From Bdellovibrio sp. (GTDB taxonomy: Bacteria > Bdellovibrionota > Bacteriovoracia > Bacteriovoracales > Bacteriovoracaceae): a stretch of 51,602 nucleotides of DNA. Under the pieces are notes generated by a model. The model made no database searches and was not told where the DNA came from. It saw nothing but the letters and a program-made list of their open reading frames with translations. Of the stretch, positions 33,080 through 41,980 are shown piece after piece. A program made the translations under genes and the position numbers. The DNA is taken from positions 69,202 to 120,803 of the forward strand of contig DYOQ01000001.1 of assembly GCA_020720455.1 (NCBI GenBank), given 5' to 3'. Position 1 is the first letter of the stretch; each line of letters opens with the position of its first letter.

Positions 33080-33925
33080 ATGAAAAAATTTATTATAAAA
33101 AAAACTGCTGTTATTTTATTCTTAATTCTAACAATTCATTTGCCATCATCTATTGCAACAGTTGATGATTCTACCGTCCTAAAAGGTGGCGATATCATCC
33201 ACTTTGGTAAAAGTAGTTCAGATGTTATTGATCCAAGCAGTATTGAAGTTTTGATATGGAATCAGTACAAAGGAAGAATGCCATCTTGGCAAATAGATTT
33301 TAATTTTCTAAAGGCAAATAAGGATTTGCTAATTCTAGAAGAGTCCATGATGACTGGCATGATGGCATCTACTTATGAGAATGATTTAAAATTTGAACAT
33401 GTATTTGCCAATTCTTTTGGTGACACTGGTTTATCAACTGCCGCAACAGTTACGCCAATTCAAGAGAGTGCACTACTTACAAAATCAAAAGAGGTATTAG
33501 TTACAACAAGAAAAGTGACTTTATTTACTTACTACCAACTAAAAAATTGTAATCGACCATTACTCGTTGTTAATATCCATGGCATCAATGCTGTAACCCA
33601 TGCTACAAACAAACAACAGCTAATCGATATTTTCGAAAAGATCAAAGGGTTTGATGGGCCAGCAATTTTCGCTGGAGATTTTAACTCATGGTCTCCAGTC
33701 AGAACGGAGTTTCTGCTTAATATTATGAAAAACTACTTTTTTTCTCCGGTCAAATTTGAGCCAGACGAGAGAATGAGGGTTTTTGATAATGTCGTCGATC
33801 ACATTTTCTTAAGAGGATTTACCGCAGTGAACTCTAAAGCTTGGGGAAATATTTTTGGATCAGATCATAAGGCCTTAACCGCAACGATTGAAATGAGTGA
33901 TCCATCTTGGTGTCACAACGATTAG
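33080..33925 (+). CDS. Secreted endonuclease/exonuclease/phosphatase (EEP) family protein
   Basis: A 281-residue protein with an N-terminal signal peptide (KKFIIKKTAVILFLILTIHL, cleavage near 25-27). The EEP fold motifs are present: IEVLIWNQYKGR (Asn), NKDLLILEESMM (metal-binding Glu), VVNIHGIN, AIFAGDFNSWSP (Asp/Asn), VVDHIFLRG and FGSDHKALTATIEM (catalytic Asp-His). All residues needed for a metal-dependent phosphodiesterase are therefore visible. The family includes DNase I-like nucleases, sphingomyelinases and inositol phosphatases, and the substrate cannot be decided. An extracytoplasmic nuclease or phospholipase would suit a predatory lifestyle, but that is speculation. It lies 3 bases before rlmN. 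Confidence 0.88.
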   Translation: MKKFIIKKTAVILFLILTIHLPSSIATVDDSTVLKGGDIIHFGKSSSDVIDPSSIEVLIWNQYKGRMPSWQIDFNFLKANKDLLILEESMMTGMMASTYENDLKFEHVFANSFGDTGLSTAATVTPIQESALLTKSKEVLVTTRKVTLFTYYQLKNCNRPLLVVNIHGINAVTHATNKQQLIDIFEKIKGFDGPAIFAGDFNSWSPVRTEFLLNIMKNYFFSPVKFEPDERMRVFDNVVDHIFLRGFTAVNSKAWGNIFGSDHKALTATIEMSDPSWCHND

Positions 33926-33928
33926 GCC

Positions 33929-34972
33929 ATGAAGCAACTCTCTATTTTTAGTTTTACCCATCAATCACTTCAAAAATATTTGATTTATAATTCTTATCCA
34001 AAATTTGCTGCTGATCAAATATTTAAATGGATATACAAAGATTTTGAAATTGATCCAAACAACTGGAGCAATATCTCAAAAGCGTTACGATCACACATTA
34101 TCAAATCCATCTCTACAACGCTACCCAAAATTAAAATTGATCTTCTATCTAAGGATGGTACTCGCAAATTTCTTGTCGAGTTTGAAGATAAGAACTGTGT
34201 CGAAACTGTAGCAATACCAGGAAAAGATGACAGATTAACCTTTTGCCTCTCATCCCAAGTAGGATGTTGCATCGGTTGCACATTTTGTAATACCGCAACT
34301 CAAGGATTAACTAGACACCTAGCAACCAGTGAAATAGTTGGCCAATTTATGGCCGTCACTTTATGGCTACAAAATAATGTTGATTCAAACATTAGAGCAA
34401 CAAACATTGTATTTATGGGCCAAGGCGAACCTCTACATAATTTCGAATCAGTAAAAAACGCGACACTAGTTTTTCTTGAAGATAAAGGTTTAATGCTTAG
34501 CCAGAGAAGAGTCACGCTATCCACATCTGGCCTTGTTCCTCAAATTGAAAAACTAAACGAATTTCCACCTGTTAATATTGCAATTTCTCTTCACGCAGCT
34601 CATGATGACATCAGAAGTGAGCTAATGCCAATAAACGAAGTCTACAATTTAAAAAGACTCTTTCAAGCAATAAAAACTATAAAATTAAAAGCACACCGCT
34701 CTATTACTTATGAGTATTTATTAATAAAAGATTTAAATGACCGTCAAATCGATGTAAATGCACTAGTAAAATTATTAGATAAAAAACTATCTAAAATAAA
34801 TCTGATCCCATTTAATGAGTTTCCTGGCTCAAAATTTCAATGTCCAACAGATGAGAGGCTTGAATGGTTCAAAGATCAGTTACTAAATCGGGGATTTCTG
34901 TGCACTGTAAGACTCTCGAAAGGCCAAGACATTATGGCCGCCTGTGGCCAATTAAAATCAAGCTCAACTTAA
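33929..34972 (+). CDS. rlmN: 23S rRNA A2503 / tRNA A37 methyltransferase RlmN
   Basis: Radical SAM enzyme that methylates C2 of A2503 in 23S rRNA and A37 in some tRNAs. The CxxxCxxC cluster motif is GCCIGCTFCNT (C113, C117, C120), preceded by LTFCLSSQV. NIVFMGQGEPLHN, RRVTLSTSGLVPQI, ISLHAAHDDIRSELMPIN and ITYEYLLIKDLND follow. The mechanistic C-terminal cysteine is in GQDIMAACGQL. The length of 347 residues is close to the 384 of E. coli. The ATG is 3 bases after the EEP gene stop and the stop faces the convergent GH19-like gene across 4 bases. This is the last gene of the 30901-34972 run. Confidence 0.96.
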   Translation: MKQLSIFSFTHQSLQKYLIYNSYPKFAADQIFKWIYKDFEIDPNNWSNISKALRSHIIKSISTTLPKIKIDLLSKDGTRKFLVEFEDKNCVETVAIPGKDDRLTFCLSSQVGCCIGCTFCNTATQGLTRHLATSEIVGQFMAVTLWLQNNVDSNIRATNIVFMGQGEPLHNFESVKNATLVFLEDKGLMLSQRRVTLSTSGLVPQIEKLNEFPPVNIAISLHAAHDDIRSELMPINEVYNLKRLFQAIKTIKLKAHRSITYEYLLIKDLNDRQIDVNALVKLLDKKLSKINLIPFNEFPGSKFQCPTDERLEWFKDQLLNRGFLCTVRLSKGQDIMAACGQLKSSST

Positions 34973-34976
34973 CCAT

Positions 34977-36029
34977 CTATTTCACATTCAAGAGTTGTTC
35001 ACAAATTAATCCTTTTCCTGATTTTACTGCAGCATCAATTTTATTTAACATCGAATAATTTTTCAACCTATCATCAGTCCCAGAATCACCGCCAGTTACA
35101 ACAGGTATCGTCTTTACCATTTTAACATTTTCTGAAATCTCTTTTGCTCTAGAACTATTCTTCCAAAACCATCCGGCTGAATCAACTGCGTAGTACCAGT
35201 CGCTCTTTCCGTCAAAAATAATCTCACCTGTTGGATGGCCTATCTTTTCAAAATTATCATAAAATGCCATTCCTTCATTGTTAAACACTGTTTCATCTTT
35301 ACCTTTACGAGGTAGACATGAGTCGTCACTTTTGCTTAAGTGCTGCTCTTTCGCTAAGGCCAAAATTGATACCTGTTTATCCTGAGGATTTACAACGCAT
35401 TCCTTGTTATCTAATTTATAAAAACCTTTTTTTCCGATTTTCACCTGAATATCACTTGGCCGTTTACATCCGGGATGAGCAAGATAGTATGCGTAGGACA
35501 TATAGTTAGAACATCCCGTCAAGTGAAACATTCCTCTCCCTCTTAGAAACTCTTTGTACTTCTTCTCACCATCTCTTTTTTGCTCCATTTTAATAAACGA
35601 ACCCGTCTCTGTTATCATATGTGCGAGCATCATATTCTTATGCCCTTCTAAAATCTCGTGCCTTTTGAACATATCAATAATAAGAGGTGCCACAAGTTCA
35701 ATATTTTCCTTCGATTCATCTAGCCTAGATGAATCGATCTCCATTTTCTTTCTAGCGACACAAGTCAACTTCTCTACTAGAGCGGCCACCTCTAAATCTC
35801 GAGATATGGCAGGGCCAACCTGGACTTCATCTGAACAAGTCGGTGAAAAATTTGGGCCCTGTCCAATTGACTCAATGACTTGAGTAAAAGACGGCACCCC
35901 TTGTTTATAATTAGGATCAACTCTTGGGCCACGATTCTTAGTTCCATCCGCAAATGTGTCCACAATACCTATCCCTACAAAAGTAATAAACAGGAGGAAC
36001 GCTACTATATAAAGTCGACTACTAATCAT
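34977..36029 (-). CDS. Secreted GH19-like hydrolase (chitinase/muramidase type)
   Basis: A 350-residue protein with an N-terminal signal or anchor segment (about 4-22, SRLYIVAFLLFITFVGIGIV). The catalytic region resembles GH19: AHMITETGSFIKMEQ with E141 and E149 in the acidic positions, LRGRGMFHLTGCSNYMSYAY (162-181, compare Y-R-G-R-G-x-x-Q-L-T-G-x-x-N-Y), and VDSAGWFWKNS (about 289-299). Seven to eight cysteines suggest disulfides in the periplasm or outside the cell. GH19 members cleave chitin or peptidoglycan. A cell-wall target, of self or prey, is likely here, but the substrate is not readable. It is preceded 9 bases upstream by the small secreted protein gene and probably shares its transcript. 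The fold assignment is by motif and moderately sure. Confidence 0.75.
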   Translation of the reverse strand: MISSRLYIVAFLLFITFVGIGIVDTFADGTKNRGPRVDPNYKQGVPSFTQVIESIGQGPNFSPTCSDEVQVGPAISRDLEVAALVEKLTCVARKKMEIDSSRLDESKENIELVAPLIIDMFKRHEILEGHKNMMLAHMITETGSFIKMEQKRDGEKKYKEFLRGRGMFHLTGCSNYMSYAYYLAHPGCKRPSDIQVKIGKKGFYKLDNKECVVNPQDKQVSILALAKEQHLSKSDDSCLPRKGKDETVFNNEGMAFYDNFEKIGHPTGEIIFDGKSDWYYAVDSAGWFWKNSSRAKEISENVKMVKTIPVVTGGDSGTDDRLKNYSMLNKIDAAVKSGKGLICEQLLNVK

Positions 36030-36038
36030 AACCGTCCT

Positions 36039-36377
36039 CTAATACTTACCTCTAATGTTCCAATATCTTGGCTCTGGATCTGGCCATGCAGAAGGTCTTG
36101 CCATCGGCAGAGATTTCATCTCTTCATCTTTATTTATTGAAGAAGGATCTCTTTTTACCTCTGCTTTTTTCTCTTCTTCAGATGCCATCAATCTTGTTTT
36201 TTCACTAACACCGTATGTATTATTAGCTGGATCATCACTCTCTTTCTCTTTAACAACACTGACTGTTTTATAGTTTGTGTCGACAATTTTTGGCCCAGGA
36301 TAGTTCCACTTTTCGCTATCTAGAGAAAAAACAGAAGTCGAAAGTAGTAATGATGCTGTAATAAAAATACCTTTCAT
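36039..36377 (-). CDS. Small secreted protein of unknown function
   Basis: A 112-residue protein starting at ATG 36377, directly after a strong GGAGGTGA ribosome binding site; an in-frame upstream extension to 36407 has no such site. The signal peptide is MKGIFITASLLLSTSVFS, with cleavage likely after residue 18. The mature part is highly charged, rich in Glu, Lys, Ser and Pro, and likely disordered, ending in ARPSAWPDPEPRYWNIRGKY. No known domain is recognised. It is the first gene of a pair with the GH19-like hydrolase, so it may be its partner or inhibitor, but this is inference from position only. Confidence 0.7.
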   Translation of the reverse strand: MKGIFITASLLLSTSVFSLDSEKWNYPGPKIVDTNYKTVSVVKEKESDDPANNTYGVSEKTRLMASEEEKKAEVKRDPSSINKDEEMKSLPMARPSAWPDPEPRYWNIRGKY

Positions 36378-36555
36378 AGTCACCTCCATAGTAATGGTTT
36401 TCACCAAAGAACCATCGTCATAAACTTATCGACCTTTAGTCTTAAAGCTTGAGCTTTTTTGTCAATAAACTAAAAAAAACATTATCAACCAGTATTTTAA
36501 AAGCTAATATATTAATTTTATATGCAAATTATATGTAGTAAATGAGGGTGATTCA

Positions 36556-37491
36556 ATGAGCATGAGCAAGGGAACAAAGATTTTTCTGATAGTATTTTTG
36601 GTATTCGGTTTACTTTTCTTTGCAACCGTTGGCGTTGTGATTGTCTCTGTAGGAAACTCTTTTAACGAATCTATAATTGGAGACCGAGCTGACGATGATA
36701 ACGACAGTAGCAAAAATGCAAAGGTTGCGGTTGTTACTGTCTCTGAGATAATACTAACATCAAAACAAATCATCGAACAACTTGTTCAAGCTGAAGAAGA
36801 TAAAAAAATAAAAGCGATCATTATAAGCGTTGACTCTCCTGGAGGATCGGTTGCACCAACTCAAGAGATCTATGAAGAGATCAGAAGAATAGACCAGATT
36901 AAACCTGTGTATGCTAGCATGGGATCAGTTGCGGCAAGCGGGGGGTATTATATAAGTGCTGCTGCAAGAAAAATTTATGCAAACCCAGGAACGCTTACAG
37001 GATCAATTGGAGTAATTATGAACCTAGTGGACATGTCCAAACTTTACGAGTTTGCCAAAATGTCTTTTTACTCTGTGAAAAGTGGAAAATATAAAGACTC
37101 TGGAAGTCCATATCGAAGAATCACTCCTGAAGAAGAAGCATATATGAGCGAAGTTCTTGCAGATGTTCATAGTCAATTTATAAATGACATCAACAAAACA
37201 AGGAAAGAGAGATTAAAAAAAGATCTTCATGAACTTGCCCAAGGTCAAATTTTTTCTGGGGCACAAGCAAAAGAGTATGGACTTGTTGATGAGCTTGGTG
37301 GCCTATGGGGAGCAGCAAGGGCCATCCACAAAGAGCTAAATATATCAGGAAAATGTAGCCTTAAATTTATAAAAAGCAAAAAAAAATCATCGCTTTCATC
37401 TCTTCTAAGTGATGTAGATAGCATGCTAGCACCTCTTAAAATAAACACTATGACTGATAAAACACCAATGTTACTCTACGGGAATAAATGA
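36556..37491 (+). CDS. sppA: Signal peptide peptidase SppA (36K type)
   Basis: Membrane-bound serine protease that degrades cleaved signal peptides. The N-terminal transmembrane segment is IFLIVFLVFGLLFFATVGVV (about 9-28). The protease domain has IISVDSPGGSVAPTQEIYE and catalytic S128 in GSVAASGGYYISAAA. The general-base lysine is K180 in VKSGKYKDSGSPY, 52 residues away, as in Bacillus SppA. QGQIFSGAQAKEYGLVDELGG completes the fold. The 311-residue single-domain form is typical. The start ATG at 36556 follows GAGGGTGA. The last bases overlap the lapB start by ATGA. It opens a long run of envelope genes. Confidence 0.95.
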   Translation: MSMSKGTKIFLIVFLVFGLLFFATVGVVIVSVGNSFNESIIGDRADDDNDSSKNAKVAVVTVSEIILTSKQIIEQLVQAEEDKKIKAIIISVDSPGGSVAPTQEIYEEIRRIDQIKPVYASMGSVAASGGYYISAAARKIYANPGTLTGSIGVIMNLVDMSKLYEFAKMSFYSVKSGKYKDSGSPYRRITPEEEAYMSEVLADVHSQFINDINKTRKERLKKDLHELAQGQIFSGAQAKEYGLVDELGGLWGAARAIHKELNISGKCSLKFIKSKKKSSLSSLLSDVDSMLAPLKINTMTDKTPMLLYGNK

Positions 37492-38720
37492 TGGACAGTA
37501 TTACACTGTGGGCACAAGATCATACGCTGGCAATAATAGCAATTGTACTAACCTTAGTTTTTTTGTACCACTATGTTATCGAAAAAGATTCTGGCATTAA
37601 GCTATCTAAAAAATATCGTAACTCTATTTTTGAGGCACAATCCAAAATATTTTTAAATGCCACACAACACCTCATCGTCGGAAATAAAAATCTAGCGATC
37701 AAAGAGTTTCTTAATGCTGTTGATATAAATAGAGAGACAATTGAAACATACTTTACACTTGGTGGTCTGTTTAGAAGTAATGGTGAGATTGAAAAAGCAA
37801 TAGGGATACACAGATCTCTGATTGCACGAGATAACATTAGCGAATCAACAAGATTAAAGGCACTACATGAATTAGCAATTGATTTTGACAAAGGTGGCTT
37901 TATTGATAAGGCCATCAGTACATACGAAGACGTTTTAAAAATTAATAGAGATCAAACTGAAGTTATTCTCTCTCTTTGCAGAATCCATGAAGATATTGAA
38001 GAGTGGGACAAGGCATACAACTACAGATTAATGTTATCTAAAATTAGTCACGATGATCAATCTGAAACGATTTCACACATTCTTGTTCAAAAAGCGAAGA
38101 ATTATTTAAACAGTGGCAACTTATCTATGTGTAGTGACACACTAGAAGATGCTTTAAGGCACGCCCCTTCAGTCTCTGCGAAAATACTAAAACTCAGGTT
38201 GTATATTTTAAAAACAAATATGGATGATGCTAAAAATCTTCTTCTTGAACTATTAAAAGAACATCCTATGTATGCTACCTTTATTTTTGTATCATTAGAA
38301 GAACCATTTAAGTCATCAGAAGCTATTATCAACGACTATGTTGAAAAATTAGCAATTCTCAAAGAGCATTTCTTGAATATGAATGATACCGAATTCTTAT
38401 CTTCGCCTTCAGTTATTTTATCTAAGGTCAGACTATTAACAAAACACGACAAGTATCAAGATGCATATGAAATTATTAAAGGGTGGCTTAAATCAGATAA
38501 CGACTCAAGCGAAGTCCTTAAAATTGAGTATATCAAAATACTCATTCAACTTGGAAGAACCACAGAAGCAGTAGAAAAGACTAGTGAACTTTTAGATGGC
38601 CTTCACAAATCACTTGCCAGACATTTTTGTAAACAGTGTGGCTATAACTCTGATGATATTTTCTGGCGTTGTCCACAATGTCACAACTGGGAAACAATTC
38701 AATTCAGATGGAAGGTGTAA
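37488..38720 (+). CDS. lapB: Lipopolysaccharide assembly protein LapB (TPR, rubredoxin-like zinc domain)
   Basis: In E. coli LapB (YciM) presents LpxC to the FtsH protease and so sets LPS synthesis. The 410-residue protein has an N-terminal membrane anchor (HTLAIIAIVLTLVFLYHYVI, about 12-31), then TPR repeats through about residue 370, including TYFTLGGLFRSNGEIEKAIG and ALHELAIDFDKGGFIDKAIS. The C-terminus has a rubredoxin-like metal site: FCKQCGYNSDDIFWRCPQC, four cysteines. Those three elements in this order are diagnostic. It overlaps sppA by four bases and is followed 2 bases later by the SH3-like gene. This supports a Gram-negative envelope with LPS. Confidence 0.93.
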   Translation: MMDSITLWAQDHTLAIIAIVLTLVFLYHYVIEKDSGIKLSKKYRNSIFEAQSKIFLNATQHLIVGNKNLAIKEFLNAVDINRETIETYFTLGGLFRSNGEIEKAIGIHRSLIARDNISESTRLKALHELAIDFDKGGFIDKAISTYEDVLKINRDQTEVILSLCRIHEDIEEWDKAYNYRLMLSKISHDDQSETISHILVQKAKNYLNSGNLSMCSDTLEDALRHAPSVSAKILKLRLYILKTNMDDAKNLLLELLKEHPMYATFIFVSLEEPFKSSEAIINDYVEKLAILKEHFLNMNDTEFLSSPSVILSKVRLLTKHDKYQDAYEIIKGWLKSDNDSSEVLKIEYIKILIQLGRTTEAVEKTSELLDGLHKSLARHFCKQCGYNSDDIFWRCPQCHNWETIQFRWKV

Positions 38721-38722
38721 AA

Positions 38723-39139
38723 ATGCCAAAAGTCACTCTTGCCATCACATTTTTGTTACTTATTTCAGTATCAATCACTGCTGCTGATGAAATTATAGAA
38801 TCAAAACAAGCAGAGGCAAAATATCTCCCCGGCATACACTATTACAACCAGATGTACGGTACTGTTCATCTACAAAAGGGGAGCGATGCTGAAACTGTTA
38901 CCACTATTAGCTGTGGCCAACCACTAAGAGTTATTGAATTTGAAAAAGAGTGGGGAAATGTTAAAGTTGGGCCATACACTGGTTTTATCAAGAAAGAGTA
39001 CATTAGCGCAAAAAAAACGCCTTGCTTTCAAGACGATTACCCGAAGTTTTTTAACCTTCTCAATTTAGAGTTATCAGAAATTTACCACTGGGGCCGACTA
39101 TATGATCAATATATAATCGGTAAATCAAGGATCAAGTAA
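38723..39139 (+). CDS. Small periplasmic SH3-like domain protein
   Basis: A 138-residue protein starting at ATG 38723, which directly follows the lapB stop and uses GGAAGGTG as its ribosome binding site. The signal peptide is PKVTLAITFLLLISVSITAA, cleaved near residue 20. The mature part has a bacterial SH3-like pattern: VHLQKGSDAETVTTISCGQP, then LRVIEFEKEWGNVKVGPY, then GFIKKEYI. Two cysteines could form a disulfide. SH3 domains of this type bind peptidoglycan or proteins. The gene is in the run with lapB and the tol genes, and its stop overlaps the next start by one base (TAATG). Confidence 0.8.
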   Translation: MPKVTLAITFLLLISVSITAADEIIESKQAEAKYLPGIHYYNQMYGTVHLQKGSDAETVTTISCGQPLRVIEFEKEWGNVKVGPYTGFIKKEYISAKKTPCFQDDYPKFFNLLNLELSEIYHWGRLYDQYIIGKSRIK

Positions 39140-39981
39140 TGATAAAGTTTGTACTCCTTGTATTTTTTCTAATTAAGCCAATCATCGCAGCTGAAAACAA
39201 GTTTGAAAACATCAAATCTATTTTAAAAAATGACGGATTAGACGCACTTGCTGATCAAAAAAAAACTGAAGAAGAAAAGACAAAAAGTGCCACGCTACAA
39301 AAAACTATTCAACGTTATAATGTACCAGATAAGAATCAAATTTGGAGCTTTATATCCGAATATTGGCTAGTAAGAAATAGTCCCGTTATTCGCTGGGACT
39401 TTGAAAAACCGGACTATGGTATTGATAGTAGTTTTGCAACATTTCTTGAAAAAATCAACATCCCAGAAAAAAAATTTAAAATTCTTCTTGTCAACACAAC
39501 AGCAATAACCCACTTCGCACTACCCTCAAATAAAGATGATCTGCTATTTTTGTTATCAGTTCCATTCATAAAATCCATGGACTTATCTAAGACAGAAATA
39601 TCTTTGCTCCTTTACGAAGACATGCTCCGAGTTCAAAACGACTACTTCACTGAATTTGCAAAAACCAAAGAGCTAGAAGATTTACTTGGCAGCAATTTTC
39701 ATCAAAAAAAGCTTGGTAAATCAATAATAGACGAAGTAATCAAAAAATATGACAAGATAATTTTCGACAAAGGATTTTCTTTCCAGCAACAATTTCAAGT
39801 CACTACAGAGATGGCCAAAATTTTAAAACAAGATCCCGTTTTAATGGCAAGTTACCAAAAACTCCTAGAAAAAATTAGAGATCTAATCCAATCTCAAGAA
39901 GAGTACAAATTATATAGTAAAATTTACCCTTCACCAGAGATGCAACTTAAATGGATACTTCCACCAAAGAAGTTACTATAG
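39139..39981 (+). CDS. Secreted protein of unknown function, possibly a degenerate M48-type fold
   Basis: A 280-residue protein with a signal peptide (IKFVLLVFFLIKPIIAAE, cleavage near 18). A charged helical stretch follows to about residue 60. The middle has an arrangement that resembles M48 metalloproteases: ILLVNTTAITHFALP (compare N-A-F-A-L-P), a helix, then SKTEISLLLYEDMLRVQ at about 150-166, where the HExxH zinc helix would lie. Here the motif reads YEDML, so the zinc ligands are absent. The resemblance is visual and weak. The C-terminal part is helical and lysine-rich. It overlaps the SH3 gene by one base and ends 6 bases before the membrane protein gene. Confidence 0.75.
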   Translation: MIKFVLLVFFLIKPIIAAENKFENIKSILKNDGLDALADQKKTEEEKTKSATLQKTIQRYNVPDKNQIWSFISEYWLVRNSPVIRWDFEKPDYGIDSSFATFLEKINIPEKKFKILLVNTTAITHFALPSNKDDLLFLLSVPFIKSMDLSKTEISLLLYEDMLRVQNDYFTEFAKTKELEDLLGSNFHQKKLGKSIIDEVIKKYDKIIFDKGFSFQQQFQVTTEMAKILKQDPVLMASYQKLLEKIRDLIQSQEEYKLYSKIYPSPEMQLKWILPPKKLL

Positions 39982-39987
39982 AGATAT

Positions 39988-40824
39988 ATGCAACAAGTAA
40001 GCTCTAAAAGCACACGCAACCTTCTTAATCACCTACTGTTCTTTGCAGCTTACTGCTTGATTGTCTGGTTTGTTCACATGTTTGTAGTCTCAATCGCATC
40101 GTTTATCCATTTTTTACTCGAACACGACCTAAGAATTATAGAGGATTGGATTACCGATCAGGGATGGCAGATTATCATCATCTCAAAAGTTCTTGCCTTA
40201 ATTCCCATCTACATCTGGTTTGAATTCAAAAACGATAGCAAAAATTTTTTAATCAGCAAAATGTCATCTGGTATTAATACACCAGATATTGAGGCAGTTG
40301 TCTTAATAATAGCGGCTTTTACATTAACCCTACTTTTTAATGTGATATCTAGTAATAATACTTTTACAGATATAAACTTCTTTAGATTTTCAATATCCTA
40401 TTTAGGAACGGTAGTATTTATTCTTACCGATTTTATAATCATCCACGCATTTAATTTCGTAATGCCAATATCTCAGCGTCATTACATAGTCGGATGTTTG
40501 CTACTCCCGGCCATAACACAAATTGCCACAATCATCATTTTCCCATACTGTACTAATTTCAACGCTTCCATTTATCTCAACCTCTCGATGGTTTTGCTTC
40601 TAACCAAAACCGCAACTGCCAGCTGGGGAAATAGCCTCTTATTCGTTCTTGCTTGCATCGGGCCATTCGCCTCTTTTCTTGGCACAGACATCTTATGGGG
40701 AAATCACTACTCTCTATATAAAATTTCACACGAAAATTTCACTTTAGCGATGGCTGCTTTTTACATAATCGCAATATGTTATTCACATTTAAAAACAACA
40801 ATATATAATAATCAAACAACTTAA
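39988..40824 (+). CDS. Polytopic membrane protein of unknown function
   Basis: A 278-residue protein with about seven or eight hydrophobic segments, for example LLFFAAYCLIVWFVHMFVV, IIIISKVLALIPIYIWF, AVVLIIAAFTLTLLFNVI, YLGTVVFILTDFIIIHAF and CLLLPAITQIATIIIFPYC. No transporter signature or enzymatic motif is recognised. It starts 6 bases after the secreted protein gene and ends 13 bases before tolQ, so it is probably co-transcribed with the tol genes. It could be an accessory membrane component of that system, but nothing in the sequence proves it. Confidence 0.75.
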   Translation: MQQVSSKSTRNLLNHLLFFAAYCLIVWFVHMFVVSIASFIHFLLEHDLRIIEDWITDQGWQIIIISKVLALIPIYIWFEFKNDSKNFLISKMSSGINTPDIEAVVLIIAAFTLTLLFNVISSNNTFTDINFFRFSISYLGTVVFILTDFIIIHAFNFVMPISQRHYIVGCLLLPAITQIATIIIFPYCTNFNASIYLNLSMVLLLTKTATASWGNSLLFVLACIGPFASFLGTDILWGNHYSLYKISHENFTLAMAAFYIIAICYSHLKTTIYNNQTT

Positions 40825-40837
40825 AAGAGGTGATGCT

Positions 40838-41542
40838 GTGGAAGGAAATATTAATATTTTGCAAATTATTACAGATTCAGGCCCTGTAATAAAATTTGTA
40901 CTTTTTTTACTTTTTCTTGCTTCTGTTTATTCATGGTCAATAGTGATCAAAAAAAGAAAAGAGTTTAAAACTATTAATGAGAACAATGCCTTGTTTATCA
41001 ATGTTTTTCAAAACAGCAGCTCTTTCTCAGAAATAAATAGCAATGCCCAAAATATTGGATTTTCCACGTTTAAACTTATTTTTCAACGAGGTAACGACGA
41101 ACTGATGAGTCTTCAACAATCAATGAAAAATTCTAACTACACTTTAACAGATACTAAAGAGCATTATAGTAGTTTTGGAATTGGAGCACTAAGTAGATCT
41201 CTTGATGCTGGAATAAATAGCGCAAACAGTTACATGGATAACAGACTGCCAATTCTTGCAAGTATTGGATCTATCGCTCCCTTTGTTGGGCTATTTGGTA
41301 CCGTATGGGGAATCATAAACTCATTCCGTGGTTTATCTTCTGGAAATGCATCTCTTAGTGCTGTAGCTCCTGGAATTGCTGAAGCGTTAATCGCGACTGC
41401 TATTGGTCTTGCCGCAGCTATCCCGGCCCTATGGTTTTTCAACCATTTTAATACAAAGAAAGAACAGGTTAATGCTGACATGGATAGTTTCAGCAAAGAT
41501 TTTCTTAACAGTGTTGAAAGAACTCTGATTAGTAAAATATAG
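40838..41542 (+). CDS. tolQ: TolQ/ExbB-family inner-membrane motor protein
   Basis: Proton-driven motor subunit of the Tol system for outer-membrane stability and division. Three transmembrane segments are seen: FVLFLLFLASVYSWSIVI near the N-terminus, and a pair from LPILASIGSIAPFVGLFGTV and GIAEALIATAIGLAAAIPAL. The segment APFVGLFGTVWGIINSFRGL is the MotA/TolQ/ExbB signature, with the proton-pathway threonine in FGTVWG. The start is GTG at 40838 after GAGGTGAT. It is 9 bases before tolR. ExbB is the alternative; tolB downstream favours TolQ. Confidence 0.94.
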   Translation: MEGNINILQIITDSGPVIKFVLFLLFLASVYSWSIVIKKRKEFKTINENNALFINVFQNSSSFSEINSNAQNIGFSTFKLIFQRGNDELMSLQQSMKNSNYTLTDTKEHYSSFGIGALSRSLDAGINSANSYMDNRLPILASIGSIAPFVGLFGTVWGIINSFRGLSSGNASLSAVAPGIAEALIATAIGLAAAIPALWFFNHFNTKKEQVNADMDSFSKDFLNSVERTLISKI

Positions 41543-41551
41543 GAGCGGAAA

Positions 41552-41980
41552 ATGGGCGCAAAGATTGGCAAGAAAGGCCCGATTGCAGACATAAACGTAA
41601 CACCTCTTGTTGATGTCATGCTTGTACTCTTAGTTATCTTTATGATAACTGCACCTCTAATGTTTAATGGAATAAAACTTACCCTTCCAAAAACCAAAGA
41701 AGTTAACAGGCTTAATTTAAACGCTCAACAAGTTATTTTATCATTTACAAGGCTTGATGAGTATTATTTAAAAAAAGACAGATACCTGCTACCAGAGCTA
41801 GTTCCTGCCATTCGAAATGAGTTTAAAGAGACAAATACAGATACACTCTACCTACGGGCAGACTATGGAATACGTTACGGAAAAGTTGCAACATTGATGT
41901 CACATTTAAAGCGTGAAGGGATTGAAAATATCGCTCTCATTACCGAGTTAGAGGGAAAGAGTGAGAATGAGAATGAGTAA
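41552..41980 (+). CDS. tolR: TolR/ExbD-family protein
   Basis: Partner of TolQ, with one transmembrane helix and a periplasmic domain. The N-terminus has the family motif [20 protein letters not shown], in which the aspartate of PLVDVMLVL carries protons. The periplasmic domain (about 40-142) ends with [20 protein letters not shown], typical of ExbD/TolR. The 142-residue length is normal. The ATG follows AGGAGCGG. The end overlaps the start of tolA. Confidence 0.95.
   Translation: MGAKIGKKGPIADINVTPLVDVMLVLLVIFMITAPLMFNGIKLTLPKTKEVNRLNLNAQQVILSFTRLDEYYLKKDRYLLPELVPAIRNEFKETNTDTLYLRADYGIRYGKVATLMSHLKREGIENIALITELEGKSENENE

Noticed and set aside
36455-36475. AAAGC-TTGA-GCTTTTTT hairpin resembling a terminator
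   Set aside because: The stem is only 5 bp, and on the plus strand no gene ends nearby; it lies in the divergent region between the small secreted protein gene and sppA.
41230-41697. 155-residue open frame opposite tolQ and tolR
   Set aside because: It is antisense to two strongly supported genes and shows no protein family features.
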